From CAZART01 sp964487555 (GTDB lineage: Bacteria; Bacteroidota; Rhodothermia; Rhodothermales; VXPQ01), in NCBI GenBank assembly GCA_964487555.1, contig CAZART010000008.1:4377-68376 (forward strand): DNA of 64,000 bases, in the 5' to 3' direction. The position numbers and the translations under genes were made by a program. Positions 33,824 to 43,689 of the stretch are shown piece by piece. Below the pieces are notes generated by a model. That model searched no databases, was not told the origin of the DNA, and saw only the letters and a program-made list of their open reading frames with translations. Positions within the stretch are counted from its first letter, which is position 1, and each line of letters starts with the position of its first letter.

Positions 33824-35590
33824 ATGAAAAATATCTTACGCATTGCTGCAGTCGCCGTTTTGGGAATCACCCTCCTGAGTTGCGACAACATTATGGATGT
33901 GAATCCGCTAGACCAGATCTCTGACAGCGCAGTCTGGGAGGATGGCGCCCTGATGGAGGCCTACGTCAACGACATATACCAAGGCGTAGAGCACAGCCAT
34001 CTGGCCGTAAATATCAGCTCGGGCGTGGACGAGACAAAGCATACTCACGGTTGGGATGACTCTCCCGTGAGACAGTCTAACATGACACCCGACAATGTGG
34101 GCTTTTTTCGGACCAGCTGGGCCAATTGGTTTCCTCATTACAAATGGGACGAGTTGTACAAGCGGATAAAAGACACGAATGTGTTCCTTGCAAACGCCGA
34201 GCAGTCAGGCAATGTGGATGCGTCATTGATAAACCGGCTGACGGGCGAAGTGCTATTCCTGAGGGGCTACTTTTATCACAACCTTCTGAAGCTGTACGGT
34301 GGGGTACCGCTCGTCACGCAGCCGTTTGCCCTCGACGATGATTTCAGTGTAGAGCGAGCATCCTTTGAAGAAACGGTCAATCAGATCGTCTCGGATCTGG
34401 ATGCGGCGGCCGACATGCTGCCGCCTGCACAGGTCGAGACAGGACGTGCCACCAGAGGCGCCGCAATGGCTCTGAAGGCACGCGTCCTCCTATTCGCGGC
34501 CAGCGACCTGTACGCTCAGAATCCCGGCGGCATGGAGGAAACCGGTTATATCGGCGGCGATCAGCAAGCGCGCTGGCGAGCGGCTAAAAATGCGGCCAAG
34601 GCGGTGATGGACCTTGGAGAATACGACCTCTACATGAGCGACCCGGCTCCGAGCGATTCGGCTGCGAAAAACTACGCGGACATATTCCTCGTCCCGGGAC
34701 ACAATGAAACCATTTTCAGCCGACATTTCGTCAAGACGTATTCGTTCGAATGGTTCGAGGGCCAGATCGGCCTCTTTTCCGGTCCGAACGGGTATCATAA
34801 CTGGGGCGGCGATACCCCTCTCCAGCAGCACGTTGACGCCTACGAGCTGGCGGATGGAACGAAATTCGATTGGACGAACCCGGAGCATGCGGCCAATCCG
34901 TACGCCAACCGGGATCCTCGATTCTACGCATCGATTTTCTACAACGGAGCAGGATGGCGTACGCGGCCTTCGGACGTCGCCGCACTGGATCCCCAAGGCA
35001 TCGTGCAGACGGCCTACTTCGAAATGCCGGGTGAAAGTGACTTAAGACCCGGTCTCGACACGCGCCAGGGACCGATTGAGGATTGGAATGGAACGTATAC
35101 CGGCTACTACACCAGGAAATTCCTCGACATCGACGTGGACCATCAGTTCGAAAGGCAGGAGACGCCATGGATCATCATGCGCTTCGCCGAAGTCTTGCTC
35201 AACTACGCCGAAGCGTCGGCCGCGCTCGGAGAGGAAGGCGATGCTCGGGAGGCCGTGAACCGCGTTCGGCGTCGCGCCGGCATGCCTGAAATCAACGATT
35301 CGGGAGAGGCGCTGCTTGAACGAATTCGGAACGAGCGACGCGTAGAACTCGCCTTCGAAAACCACCGCTTTTTCGACGTCCGCCGGTGGATGATTGCTCC
35401 GGAGGTCTACGACAACGGACGCGGAGTGCGCATCACCGGCCGGCTAACTTCCAATGGCACGTACGATTATGAATACGAGCTACGGGAAATCGACCAGCGC
35501 GGCTGGAACAACAGCCATTACTTCTTGCCGATTGACCGTGTGGAGATGAACCGAAACGATCTCCTCATTCAAAATCCCGGATACAACTAG
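33824..35590 (+). CDS. SusD/RagB-family nutrient-binding lipoprotein
   Basis: Surface lipoprotein of 588 residues with a lipobox ending LLSC (Cys20), then the SusD N-terminal pattern (DVNPLDQISDSAVWEDGALM) and helical repeats (FLRGYFYHNLLKLYGGVPLV). The C-terminal region carries the typical IMRFAEVLLNYAEASAALGE, NERRVELAFENHRFFDVRRW and the YFLPIDRVEMNRN ending. It caps the SusC channel and binds glycan at the cell surface. It is co-transcribed with the susC-like gene. The in-frame start at 33776 overlaps susC, but the lipoprotein signal sets the start at 33824. Confidence 0.94.
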   Translation: MKNILRIAAVAVLGITLLSCDNIMDVNPLDQISDSAVWEDGALMEAYVNDIYQGVEHSHLAVNISSGVDETKHTHGWDDSPVRQSNMTPDNVGFFRTSWANWFPHYKWDELYKRIKDTNVFLANAEQSGNVDASLINRLTGEVLFLRGYFYHNLLKLYGGVPLVTQPFALDDDFSVERASFEETVNQIVSDLDAAADMLPPAQVETGRATRGAAMALKARVLLFAASDLYAQNPGGMEETGYIGGDQQARWRAAKNAAKAVMDLGEYDLYMSDPAPSDSAAKNYADIFLVPGHNETIFSRHFVKTYSFEWFEGQIGLFSGPNGYHNWGGDTPLQQHVDAYELADGTKFDWTNPEHAANPYANRDPRFYASIFYNGAGWRTRPSDVAALDPQGIVQTAYFEMPGESDLRPGLDTRQGPIEDWNGTYTGYYTRKFLDIDVDHQFERQETPWIIMRFAEVLLNYAEASAALGEEGDAREAVNRVRRRAGMPEINDSGEALLERIRNERRVELAFENHRFFDVRRWMIAPEVYDNGRGVRITGRLTSNGTYDYEYELREIDQRGWNNSHYFLPIDRVEMNRNDLLIQNPGYN

Positions 35591-35784
35591 CGAGTACCTG
35601 TTTCCGGCATGCAGATGTGCGGTGCTGATCCCGTATATCGGCCATGTCGACATCAGGCTCACTCGCAAGCGCGACGACCTGGATGCCACGTATTCCGAGC
35701 AACGTTTGGCTGCGTTCGCCAAGTTGAGGACCATCCCCCGGCGTCTCGACAGAACAGGAGTCACCGAGACGAGTACACGCAGCC

Positions 35785-36879
35785 ATGATTAACGTCACGA
35801 TTCAGGATGTCGCCGCAAAGGCCGGCGTGTCGATCGGCACGGTCTCTGCCGTCATTAATCAAAAAAATTCGGTACGCGAGGCGACCCGCCGCAAGGTTCA
35901 GGAGGCGATCGATGCGCTGAATTATCGCCCCAGCGCGGCGGCCCGCAGACGGCTTCAGCCGGCCTCAGAGAAGAGCATCGGGCTGGTGATCAAGGAGATC
36001 CGGAACCCGTACTTTGCCGACATCATCATCGGTGTGCAGGAGGTCGCCACAGCGCATGGCTTCGGCGTGCTGGTAGTGAGCTCCGAGCATACGTATCGGC
36101 TCGAACAGCAGATCGTGGAGTTGCTCGTAGCGAAGGACGTAGAGGGCATCATCATAAATCCACTGCTCGATGATGATGCGGATCTTTCGCACCTGTTCGA
36201 GCTGAAGCGGCGCAACATTCCTCTGGTCCTGCTCGAAAGTGTAAGGGGGCTCCAGGCAAGTATGGTCGACGTTGACAACGTGGACGCTTCGAAAGACGCC
36301 GTCACATACCTGATCGAGCGAGGCCATAGGCACATCGTCCATTTCGCCGGGCCTCGCTATTCCATGCACAGCGACGAGCGAATCGAGGGGGTGCGTCGCG
36401 CGTTCAGCGCCCAGCGATTCATTTTCGACGATCACGATATCGTGCACGCGGGGGCGCAGCTCGAAGACGGATTTAGGGCCGGGCTGGAGTTCTTCCACGA
36501 CCGGATCACCGACCGGCCCACGGCCGTGACCTGTTACAACGATTTGGTGGCGCTGGGGCTGATCCGCGCGTTACGCGAGCTGGGATTGCGCGTGCCCGAG
36601 GACGTCTCGGTTATCGGCTACGACGACATCGAAATGGCGAGCTTTGCCGCCACGCCGCTTACTACCGTACGTGTGCCCAAGCGTGAGATGGGGAAGCAAT
36701 CGGCGGAGATCCTGATCCGCCAGATCGAGGCACACGATGCCGGCACCGTAGAGAAGGTTTGCTTGCAAGCCGAGCTCATCAAGCGGCGCTCTACCGATGT
36801 ATTCAGGGCTACGGACGATGGCGAGGACGTCCCGTCCACATTTGTAACGAGCTCCAACGCTCCGGTGGACCGCTCCTGA
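35785..36879 (+). CDS. LacI-family transcriptional regulator
   Basis: Regulator of 364 residues. The N-terminal LacI HTH and hinge are clear (TIQDVAAKAGVSIGTVSAVI, then DALNYRPSAAARRR). A periplasmic-binding-protein-like effector domain follows (IGLVIKEIRNPYFADIIIGV, VEGIIINPLLDDD, TAVTCYNDLVALGLIRALRE, VSVIGYDDIEMASFAATPLT). It probably binds the sugar or a phosphorylated intermediate of this locus and represses susC/susD and the catabolic genes. It lies between the uptake genes and the catabolic genes, all on the plus strand. Confidence 0.94.
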   Translation: MINVTIQDVAAKAGVSIGTVSAVINQKNSVREATRRKVQEAIDALNYRPSAAARRRLQPASEKSIGLVIKEIRNPYFADIIIGVQEVATAHGFGVLVVSSEHTYRLEQQIVELLVAKDVEGIIINPLLDDDADLSHLFELKRRNIPLVLLESVRGLQASMVDVDNVDASKDAVTYLIERGHRHIVHFAGPRYSMHSDERIEGVRRAFSAQRFIFDDHDIVHAGAQLEDGFRAGLEFFHDRITDRPTAVTCYNDLVALGLIRALRELGLRVPEDVSVIGYDDIEMASFAATPLTTVRVPKREMGKQSAEILIRQIEAHDAGTVEKVCLQAELIKRRSTDVFRATDDGEDVPSTFVTSSNAPVDRS

Positions 36880-36982
36880 ATGGCTCATGCGAACGATTCT
36901 TACCGACATTCTTTCCTGTTGAATCCATCCGCATGCCCCCGTTCATGACCAGCCCGGGAGCACGGAAAGTATACGAGTCATT

Positions 36983-38494
36983 ATGGGATCAGGGCCAGAT
37001 ACCGACCGCATAGCAGGTGCCACGCCGATCGCATCCGCTTATCCGACGCCGAACGGCCCGTCCAGACCGAAGGCCGTAACCCTTGGCGTCATCGTGGGAA
37101 ACCGCGGATTCTTTCCCGACCACCTCTGCGAGTCCGGTCGGAAGACCATTCTCCACGTGCTCGAGAAAGAGGGCCTGCGCGTCGTAATTACGCCGGCCGA
37201 TGCCACAAATAACGGCGCCATTGAAAGTCTTCAGGAGGCCCGCATATGTGCCGATCTCTTCCGCGAATTCCGTGACGAGATCGACGGCATTCTCGTCACG
37301 CTACCCAATTTTGGCGACGAACGGGCGATCGCCAATTCATTGCGATGGGCGGATCTCGACGTGCCGGTCCTCGTGCACGCCTTTCAGGATTCCGCCGACA
37401 ACATGAGCATCGCAAGCCGCCGCGACAGCTTCTGCGGCAAGATGTCGGCCTGCAATAATCTGCATCAGTACGGTATCAAATATTCGCTTACGAGTCGCCA
37501 CACCATGGATCCTGAGAGCGAGGAGTTTGCGCAGGATCTGCGGCGGTTCGCCGAAACGTGCCGGGTCGTGCGCTCCCTGCGCGGGGTTCGCCTTGGGCAG
37601 ATCGGTGCCCGCCCTGCTGCTTTCAACACGGTTCGTTTCAGCGAAAAGCTCCTCGAAAGAAGCGGCATCTCCATCGAGACCCTGGACTTGTCGGAGCTGC
37701 TCGGATGGATCAAGCGGATGGGTGATGACGATCCCCCGGTGACGTCGAAGCTTGAGGAGATGCGCTCGTACACCCGAGTCGACGGAATTCCTCCGGAGAG
37801 CCTCATGAAAATGGCGAAGCTGGGTGTGGCGATCGATCAGTTCGTCGAGGCGCAGGGCCTGGCGGCCACGGCCATTCAGTGCTGGACGTCGATGGAGGAA
37901 TTCTACGGTGTAGTGCCGTGCACCGCAATGAGCATGATGAGCAACAATCTCATGGCCAGCGCCTGCGAATCCGACATTGCCGGGACGCTGAGCATGTACA
38001 TTCTGCAGCAAGCCGCGGGGGTACCTGCGGCACTCCTCGACTGGAACAACAACTACGGCGACGATCCGAACAAAGGCGTCGTCTTCCACTGCTCCAACCT
38101 GCCGAAGGCCTTTTTCGCCAGCGACGGCGAAGATGCCCACAGGATGGATTTTCAGGAAATCATTGCCGGCACCGTGGGTAAGGAGAATACGTTCGGCACC
38201 ATTGTGGGCCGCATTATGCCGGGGCCGTTCACCTACGCGCGCGTCTCCACCGACGACTACAACGGCGTCATTCGTACGTACGTCGGAGAGGGGACCTTCA
38301 CGAGCGACCAGATGACGACCTTCGGCGGATACGGCGTCTTCGAGGTGCCCGAGCTGCAAAAGCTCCTTGCGCACATCTGCGAGAACGGTTTCGAACACCA
38401 CGTGGCAGCCACTCGGGCGAGGGTTGCTGGGGGCGTCTTTGAAGCACTCCGTAAGTATGTGGGATGGGACGTCTACTACCATGGGGGGGATTGA
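36983..38494 (+). CDS. L-fucose/L-arabinose isomerase family protein
   Basis: Protein of 503 residues from the fucose/arabinose isomerase fold family. Recognisable parts are TLGVIVGNRGFFPDHLCESG, a long alpha/beta N-terminal half, AIQCWTSMEEFYGVVPCTAM, SACESDIAGTLSMYILQQAA and a C-terminal FEHHVAATRARVAGGVFEAL, WDVYYHG. The Glu/Asp of ESD and the His pair are candidate metal-site residues. It should turn an aldose into a ketose; next to ribulokinase and ribulose-phosphate epimerase the likely reaction is L-arabinose to L-ribulose, taking the place of classical AraA. Hexose isomerisation (L-fucose) is the alternative. Confidence 0.82.
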   Translation: MGSGPDTDRIAGATPIASAYPTPNGPSRPKAVTLGVIVGNRGFFPDHLCESGRKTILHVLEKEGLRVVITPADATNNGAIESLQEARICADLFREFRDEIDGILVTLPNFGDERAIANSLRWADLDVPVLVHAFQDSADNMSIASRRDSFCGKMSACNNLHQYGIKYSLTSRHTMDPESEEFAQDLRRFAETCRVVRSLRGVRLGQIGARPAAFNTVRFSEKLLERSGISIETLDLSELLGWIKRMGDDDPPVTSKLEEMRSYTRVDGIPPESLMKMAKLGVAIDQFVEAQGLAATAIQCWTSMEEFYGVVPCTAMSMMSNNLMASACESDIAGTLSMYILQQAAGVPAALLDWNNNYGDDPNKGVVFHCSNLPKAFFASDGEDAHRMDFQEIIAGTVGKENTFGTIVGRIMPGPFTYARVSTDDYNGVIRTYVGEGTFTSDQMTTFGGYGVFEVPELQKLLAHICENGFEHHVAATRARVAGGVFEALRKYVGWDVYYHGGD

Positions 38495-38540
38495 TAGGGC
38501 GCAGCGAGTACGTACGTTGAAGGGAGCATCAGTGAGCCCG

Positions 38541-40220
38541 ATGGCGAGCAAATACACGATAGGATTGGACTTTGGGACGAACTCCGTGCGCGCGTTGATT
38601 GTGAACGTGCAGACGGGGGAAGAGGTGGGGACGAGCGTTTTCGAATACCCCTCCGGCGAAAACGGCATCCTGCTCGATCGACGGGAGCCCGATCTGGCCC
38701 GTCAAAACCCGCAGGACTACGTCGACGGGCTGAGGGCGAGTATCCAGGGCGCGCTGGAGGATGCCTCTGATGGCGACGTCTTCAATCCGGCCGACGTCAT
38801 CGGCCTCGGCGTCGATACGACCGGCTCGACGCCGCTTCCGGTAGACGCGGACGGACGGCCTCTCGCCTTCGTTCCCCGGTTTCGCGACAATCTAGACGCC
38901 CACGTGTGGCTCTGGAAGGATCATACCGGCCACGCTGAAGCCGCGGAGATCACGCAGCGAGCCCGGGAGATGCGCCCCGAATATCTCGCCAAGTGCGGCG
39001 GTACGTACAGCTCGGAATGGTTCTGGTCGAAGATTCTCCATTGCCTGCGCGTGGATCCGGACGTGTTCGAGGCGGCCTACACGTGGGTGGAGCATGCGGA
39101 TTGGATGCCGGCGGTGCTGACCGGTACGGATCATCCCGCGAAACTACGCCGAGGTGTCTGCGCCGCCGGGCACAAGGCCATGTTTAATGATGCGTGGGGC
39201 GGGTATCCCGATGAAGAATTCCTCGCCGCGCTGGACGAGCGCCTGGCCGCTCTTCGTCGGACGCTGCCGGACGAAGCCTTCAACGCCGCCGAGGCGGCGG
39301 GAAAGCTCACCGAGAATTGGGCCGAACGGCTCGGCCTTCCGGCTGGGATTCCGGTCGCTATCGGTGCTTTCGATGCCCATCTGGGCGCCGTCGGATCGGG
39401 TGTGGCGCCCGGCACGCTCGTCAAAATCATCGGCACGTCCACGTGCGACCTCACCGTCTCGCCGCTCGACCGCGATCTGGCGGATATTCCCGGCTTGTGC
39501 GGGATTGTGCCGGAGTCCATTCTTCCTGGGCAGTACGGGATGGAAGCCGGCCAGTCGGCCGTAGGCGACATCTTCAACTGGTTCGTGAACAACATCCGGC
39601 CCGGCGGTCAGGGCCACGAGTCGCTTACGGCCGATGCCGAGGCGCTGCGGCCCGGCGAGAGCGGCCTCCTCGCCCTGGACTGGCACAACGGAAACCGCAC
39701 CGTCCTGGTCGATCAGCGGCTAACGGGACTCATCCTCGGCCTCACGCTCCATACGACGCCCGCTGAGATCTACCGGGCACTGGTCGAAGCAACCGCCTTC
39801 GGCGCTCGCGTCATCATGGAGCGGTACGAGGAGTATGGCGTTACGGTCGATCGGGTCGTCAACTGCGGAGGAATTTCTGCCAAGAATCGCATGGTTATGC
39901 AGATCTACGCCGACGTCATGGGCCGGCCGCTGCTTATTTCGCGCAGCACGCAGACCTGTGCCCTCGGTGCGGCCATGAGCGGCGCCGTCGCGGCCGGTGG
40001 GGCGGCGGGCGGCCACGACGATTTTCCGGAGGCCGTCGACGCGATGACGGGCGTGCAGGACACGGTCTTCCAACCGATTCCCGCTCACCGCGACATCTAT
40101 GATCGGATCTATTCACTCTATCGGCGTCTACACGATGCCTTCGGCGTCGAAGGCGAGCAGGATGATCTCTACGACGTGATGAAGAAGCTTCTCGAGCTGC
40201 GGGACGAGGTGCGCGGCTGA
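38541..40220 (+). CDS. araB: ribulokinase (FGGY family)
   Basis: Carbohydrate kinase of 559 residues with the ribulokinase form of the FGGY family. The first phosphate-binding loop is IGLDFGTNSVRAL; then come VIGLGVDTTGSTPLPVD, KCGGTYSSEWFWSKILH, YTWVEHADWMPAVLTG, and the second domain with GAFDAHLGAVGSG, IIGTSTCDL and NCGGISAKNRMVMQIYADVM. It phosphorylates L-ribulose at O5 with ATP in the cytoplasm. The start at 38541 could instead be a GTG at 38532, which has a GAAGGGAG 5 bases or more upstream. Its stop overlaps the next start by one base (TGATG), so kinase and epimerase are coupled. Confidence 0.93.
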   Translation: MASKYTIGLDFGTNSVRALIVNVQTGEEVGTSVFEYPSGENGILLDRREPDLARQNPQDYVDGLRASIQGALEDASDGDVFNPADVIGLGVDTTGSTPLPVDADGRPLAFVPRFRDNLDAHVWLWKDHTGHAEAAEITQRAREMRPEYLAKCGGTYSSEWFWSKILHCLRVDPDVFEAAYTWVEHADWMPAVLTGTDHPAKLRRGVCAAGHKAMFNDAWGGYPDEEFLAALDERLAALRRTLPDEAFNAAEAAGKLTENWAERLGLPAGIPVAIGAFDAHLGAVGSGVAPGTLVKIIGTSTCDLTVSPLDRDLADIPGLCGIVPESILPGQYGMEAGQSAVGDIFNWFVNNIRPGGQGHESLTADAEALRPGESGLLALDWHNGNRTVLVDQRLTGLILGLTLHTTPAEIYRALVEATAFGARVIMERYEEYGVTVDRVVNCGGISAKNRMVMQIYADVMGRPLLISRSTQTCALGAAMSGAVAAGGAAGGHDDFPEAVDAMTGVQDTVFQPIPAHRDIYDRIYSLYRRLHDAFGVEGEQDDLYDVMKKLLELRDEVRG

Positions 40221-40942
40221 TGGCCTACGAATCCCTCAAGAGCAAGATATGGAGGGCAAATCTGGATGTCGTAGAGGCCGGTCTCGTCGTGTTGACGTGG
40301 GGGAACGCCAGCGGCGTCGATCGCGACGCGGGCGTGATGGCGATCAAGCCGAGCGGCGTCGCCTACGATCGCCTTCGACCGCAGGACATCGTCGTCATCT
40401 CGCTCGAGAACGGCGAGCCTGTCGAGGATGGGTTGAACCCGTCGTCCGACACGCCGACCCATCTCTACCTCTACCAGCAGTTCGAAGCCGTCGGTGGAAT
40501 CGTCCACACCCATTCGCATCACGCCGTCAGCTGGGCCCAGGCCGAACGTGAATTGCCGTGTCTCGGGACGACGCACGCCGATCATTTCTATGGCACGGTA
40601 CCCGTCACCCGCCGACTGCGCCAGGCAGAGATCCGCACGGCGTACGAATATAACACGGGCGTCGTCATTACCGAACGCTTTCGAGAGGGCGGTCTCGACC
40701 CGGCGCAGATCCCCGGCGTGCTCGTCGCCGGTCACGGGCCGTTCGCATGGGGCCCGAACGCCGCGTCGGCCGTCAAAAACGCCATCGCCCTCGAGTCCGT
40801 CGCCCGGATGGCCCTCGACACCTATCGGCTGAATCCCGACGCAGACCCGATCGATCAGGCCTTGATCGACAAGCATTTTCTTCGTAAACACGGCCCAGGC
40901 GCGTATTACGGCCAGGTCGACGACGATCAACTTACCGGCTAA
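40220..40942 (+). CDS. araD: L-ribulose-5-phosphate 4-epimerase
   Basis: Class II aldolase-family epimerase of 240 residues. Phosphate-binding motifs are TWGNASG and KPSG near residues 26-45 and SSDTPTHLYLYQ near 75. The zinc site is HTHSHH around residue 95 and GHGPFAWG near 173. It converts L-ribulose-5-phosphate to D-xylulose-5-phosphate, the entry to the pentose-phosphate pathway. Its start shares a base with the araB stop. The transporter gene follows after a 68-bp spacer containing a short tandem repeat. Confidence 0.94.
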   Translation: MAYESLKSKIWRANLDVVEAGLVVLTWGNASGVDRDAGVMAIKPSGVAYDRLRPQDIVVISLENGEPVEDGLNPSSDTPTHLYLYQQFEAVGGIVHTHSHHAVSWAQAERELPCLGTTHADHFYGTVPVTRRLRQAEIRTAYEYNTGVVITERFREGGLDPAQIPGVLVAGHGPFAWGPNAASAVKNAIALESVARMALDTYRLNPDADPIDQALIDKHFLRKHGPGAYYGQVDDDQLTG

Positions 40943-40965
40943 ACACCCTCCGGTCACCAGGCCCC

Positions 40966-40995
40966 CCACGCTCCAGCCCTCCACGCTCCAGCCCT
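40966..40995 (+). repeat. 15-bp tandem duplication
   Basis: Two exact adjacent copies of CCACGCTCCAGCCCT between araD and the symporter gene. A third partial echo (CCCTCCACG) follows. Probably slippage in a spacer with no known role. Confidence 0.9.
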
Positions 40996-41010
40996 ACACC
41001 CCTCCACGAC

Positions 41011-42765
41011 ATGTCCGTACTCGCACCTATCGACTGGATCATCATTGCCGGCTACTTTCTGGTCATCCTGGGACTCGCGTGGTGGGTGATCCGCCAGAGA
41101 ACGGACACGACGACCGATTACTTCCTCGCCGGGCGTCATCTCGGATGGCTCATCGTCGGAGCCTCCATCTTCGCATCGAACATCGGCTCGGAGCACCTCG
41201 TGGGACTCGCGGGGTCCGGCGCAACCGATGGCGTCGCTCTCGCGCATTACGAGCTACATGCCTGGTGCCTTCTCGTGCTGGGCTGGGTGATGGTGCCGTT
41301 CTATATGCGTTCGAAGGTGTTCACGATGCCGGAGTTTCTCGAGCGGCGCTTTTCGCCGGCGGCCCGAACGCTCCTCTCGCTCATTTCGCTCGTGGCGTAC
41401 GTGCTGACGAAAATTGCCGTCGGCATTTTCGCGGGCGGCGTCGTGTTCAGTGTGCTGATGCCCGACATCCAGTTCATGGGGATGAACAGCTTTTGGATCG
41501 GCTCGATTCTCGTCATCCTCTTCACGGGCATCTATACGGTGCTCGGAGGCCTGCGGGCGGTGGCCTACACCGAGGCCCTTCAGACGGTTATTCTGGTCCT
41601 CGGCTCCCTGCTGGTCTTGATCTACGGCCTCGAGGCCATCGGCGGGTGGGGCCGGCTTTATGAGATCGCCGGGTCCGAAATGTTCGACCTCTGGAAACCC
41701 CTCGTTCCGGAAGGACTCAACGCCACCTGGGCGCCGGTTCGCGATGCGGGGCAGATGGCCTGGTACTTCAACGATCAATATCCGTGGGTCGGTATGCTCT
41801 TCTGCGCGCCCATCATCGGGCTCTGGTACTGGACGACCGACCAGTATATCGTGCAGCGTGCGCTGGGCGCGCCCGACGAGACGCAGGCGCGGCGGGGCTC
41901 CATCGCAGCTGCTTTTCTGAAGCTGCTTCCGGTCTTCATTTTCATCATCCCGGGAATCATTGCCTTCGCGCTGGCAGAATCGGGTGAAATGGAGGTGCTC
42001 AGCCAGGCCATGATGGATCAGGACGGCGAGCTGATCCGAGAAAACGCACAGGCGGCCTTTCCGCTTCTTGTCGCCCACGTGCTGCCGATCGGCATCCGCG
42101 GCATCGTGGTCGCCGGCCTGCTCGCCGCGCTGATGAGCTCGCTCGCGGGCGTCTTCAACGCGTCGTCGACCCTCTTCACGATGGACTTCTACAGCCGGCT
42201 TCGACCGGAGGCTTCGGAGCTTCACCTGGTATGGATGGGGCGCGTGGCCACGGCCGTCATGGTGGTGATCGGTCTGGCCTGGATTCCGGTGATCCAGGGC
42301 GGGCGCGGCCTCTATGACTATCTGCAGGGCGTCCAGGCTTACCTGGCGCCGCCGATCTTCGTGGTTTTCTTCCTCGGCGTGTTCAACAAGCGCCTCAACA
42401 AGAACGGCTGCCTCGCCGCGCTCATGATCGGCTTCGCCCTCGGTCTCTTTCGCCTGGCCGTCGATACCCCGGTCGCGCTCATCGACGGCTTTGCCTATGA
42501 TCAGGGATCGTTCCTGTGGATCGTCAACAACATTTTCTTCCAGTACTACAGCCTGTTGATCTTCCTGGTCTGCGTGGCCGTGATGTTCGCCGCCAGCTAC
42601 ATGACCGAACCGCCGTCCTACGAAAAGATCACCGGGCTCACCTACGGCACCCTTACGCCGGAGGACAGGGTTAGCACGCGGCTTAGCTGGGATTGGCGCG
42701 ACGTCGGCAGCACCGTGTTGGTTCTAGGGCTGATTCTCGCCGCTTATCTGTATTTCACGGGGTAG
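41011..42765 (+). CDS. sodium/solute symporter (SSS family), likely pentose uptake
   Basis: Inner-membrane symporter of 584 residues with about 14 helices. Family markers are TDYFLAGRHLGWLIVGASIF, ASNIGSEHLVGLAGSG, GLRAVAYTEALQT, TTDQYIVQRALGAPDETQAR and SSLAGVFNASSTLFTMDFYS. Relatives (SGLT-like) bring in sugars with sodium. Placed directly after araB-araD, it most likely carries the free pentose across the inner membrane. This makes the locus complete from outer membrane to central metabolism. It is more divergent from the symporter at 18232-19833 than a recent duplicate would be. Confidence 0.93.
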   Translation: MSVLAPIDWIIIAGYFLVILGLAWWVIRQRTDTTTDYFLAGRHLGWLIVGASIFASNIGSEHLVGLAGSGATDGVALAHYELHAWCLLVLGWVMVPFYMRSKVFTMPEFLERRFSPAARTLLSLISLVAYVLTKIAVGIFAGGVVFSVLMPDIQFMGMNSFWIGSILVILFTGIYTVLGGLRAVAYTEALQTVILVLGSLLVLIYGLEAIGGWGRLYEIAGSEMFDLWKPLVPEGLNATWAPVRDAGQMAWYFNDQYPWVGMLFCAPIIGLWYWTTDQYIVQRALGAPDETQARRGSIAAAFLKLLPVFIFIIPGIIAFALAESGEMEVLSQAMMDQDGELIRENAQAAFPLLVAHVLPIGIRGIVVAGLLAALMSSLAGVFNASSTLFTMDFYSRLRPEASELHLVWMGRVATAVMVVIGLAWIPVIQGGRGLYDYLQGVQAYLAPPIFVVFFLGVFNKRLNKNGCLAALMIGFALGLFRLAVDTPVALIDGFAYDQGSFLWIVNNIFFQYYSLLIFLVCVAVMFAASYMTEPPSYEKITGLTYGTLTPEDRVSTRLSWDWRDVGSTVLVLGLILAAYLYFTG

Positions 42766-42782
42766 ATCAGCACGATCAGCAC
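42765..42782 (+). repeat. GATCAGCAC tandem pair
   Basis: Two adjacent copies of GATCAGCAC directly at the stop codon of the symporter gene. The same 9-mer occurs as a spaced pair at 46970 and 46984. The role is unknown. Confidence 0.6.
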
Positions 42783-42906
42783 GGCGGCGAACGTCACTTG
42801 GTGTTCACAGGGGTCGCGCAACAGAGCCGATGCCTCGTCGTGTATTTCGATCGATGGGCCGCCGCTCGGGCGGTCCGGAACAAAACCAGCTCGACGAGAA
42901 GTGAAC

Positions 42907-43689
42907 ATGGAGCTTGAAGGAAAGGTCGCCGTCGTCACAGGAGGAGGGTCGGGTATCGGAGAAGCCACGGCAAAGCGCTTTGCCCGCGAAGGAGCCCGCG
43001 TCGTCATCTGCGGACGCACGAAAGAAAAACTCGAAGCAACGATTGAGGACGCCGGCGAATACGGGCATCGGATCGTAGACATCGAGGCGGACATTTCGGA
43101 TTTGAAGGACGTCCAGCGCCTCTTCAACGAGGTCGAGGCGCGCTGGGGTCGGTTGGACATCCTCTTCGCGCATGCCGGCATCAATGGAACCTGGGCGCCC
43201 ATTGAACAGCTCGAACCTGAGGAGTGGAAGACGACGATTGACGTCAATCTCACCGGCACCTTCTATACCGTGAAGTATGCCGTTCCACTGCTGAAGCGGC
43301 AGGGCGGATCCATCATCATCACGTCATCCATCAACGGAACGGCCAAGTTCAGCGACGTAGGCTCGAGCGCCTACTGCGCGTCCAAGGCGGGCCAGATCGC
43401 GTTCATGAAGCTCATCGCGCTCGAGCTGGCCGACAAGGGCATCCGGGTAAACGCGATCTGCCCCGGCTCCATCGCGACCGATGTGGACGAGCATACGGAA
43501 CTGCGCGACACGCAGGCCACCGGCGAAGTTGCCGAGTACCCGCACGGTGCCATTCCGATCTCAGGCGGGGATCCCGGCCGGCCCGATCAGGTGGCTGAGC
43601 TCGTCCTGTTTCTGGCTTCCGAGCGGTCGAGCCACATCACGGGGACGCCGGTCTGGATAGACGGCGGCCAATCGCTCGTGCAGGGCTGA
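42907..43689 (+). CDS. SDR-family oxidoreductase
   Basis: Short-chain dehydrogenase of 260 residues. The cofactor motif TGGGSGIGEATAKRFA is at the N-terminus, an N-A-G equivalent (FAHAGINGTW) is near residue 90, catalytic Ser is in IIITSSING, and YCASKAGQ supplies Tyr and Lys. ICGRTKEK after strand 2 suggests NADP(H) preference. It ends VWIDGGQSLVQG. The substrate is unknown; next to the pentose genes it may oxidise or reduce a sugar. The GTG at 42901 would add two residues. Confidence 0.92.
   Translation: MELEGKVAVVTGGGSGIGEATAKRFAREGARVVICGRTKEKLEATIEDAGEYGHRIVDIEADISDLKDVQRLFNEVEARWGRLDILFAHAGINGTWAPIEQLEPEEWKTTIDVNLTGTFYTVKYAVPLLKRQGGSIIITSSINGTAKFSDVGSSAYCASKAGQIAFMKLIALELADKGIRVNAICPGSIATDVDEHTELRDTQATGEVAEYPHGAIPISGGDPGRPDQVAELVLFLASERSSHITGTPVWIDGGQSLVQG

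Noticed and set aside
37337..38668. Minus-strand frame of 443 codons
   Set aside because: It is antiparallel to the isomerase gene, whose family motifs are clear. The minus frame is a mirror effect of GC-rich codons and has no recognisable domain.
41254..42225. Minus-strand frame of 323 codons
   Set aside because: It lies opposite the sodium symporter; its His/Asp/Glu/Arg-rich composition is typical of the complement of membrane-protein codons.
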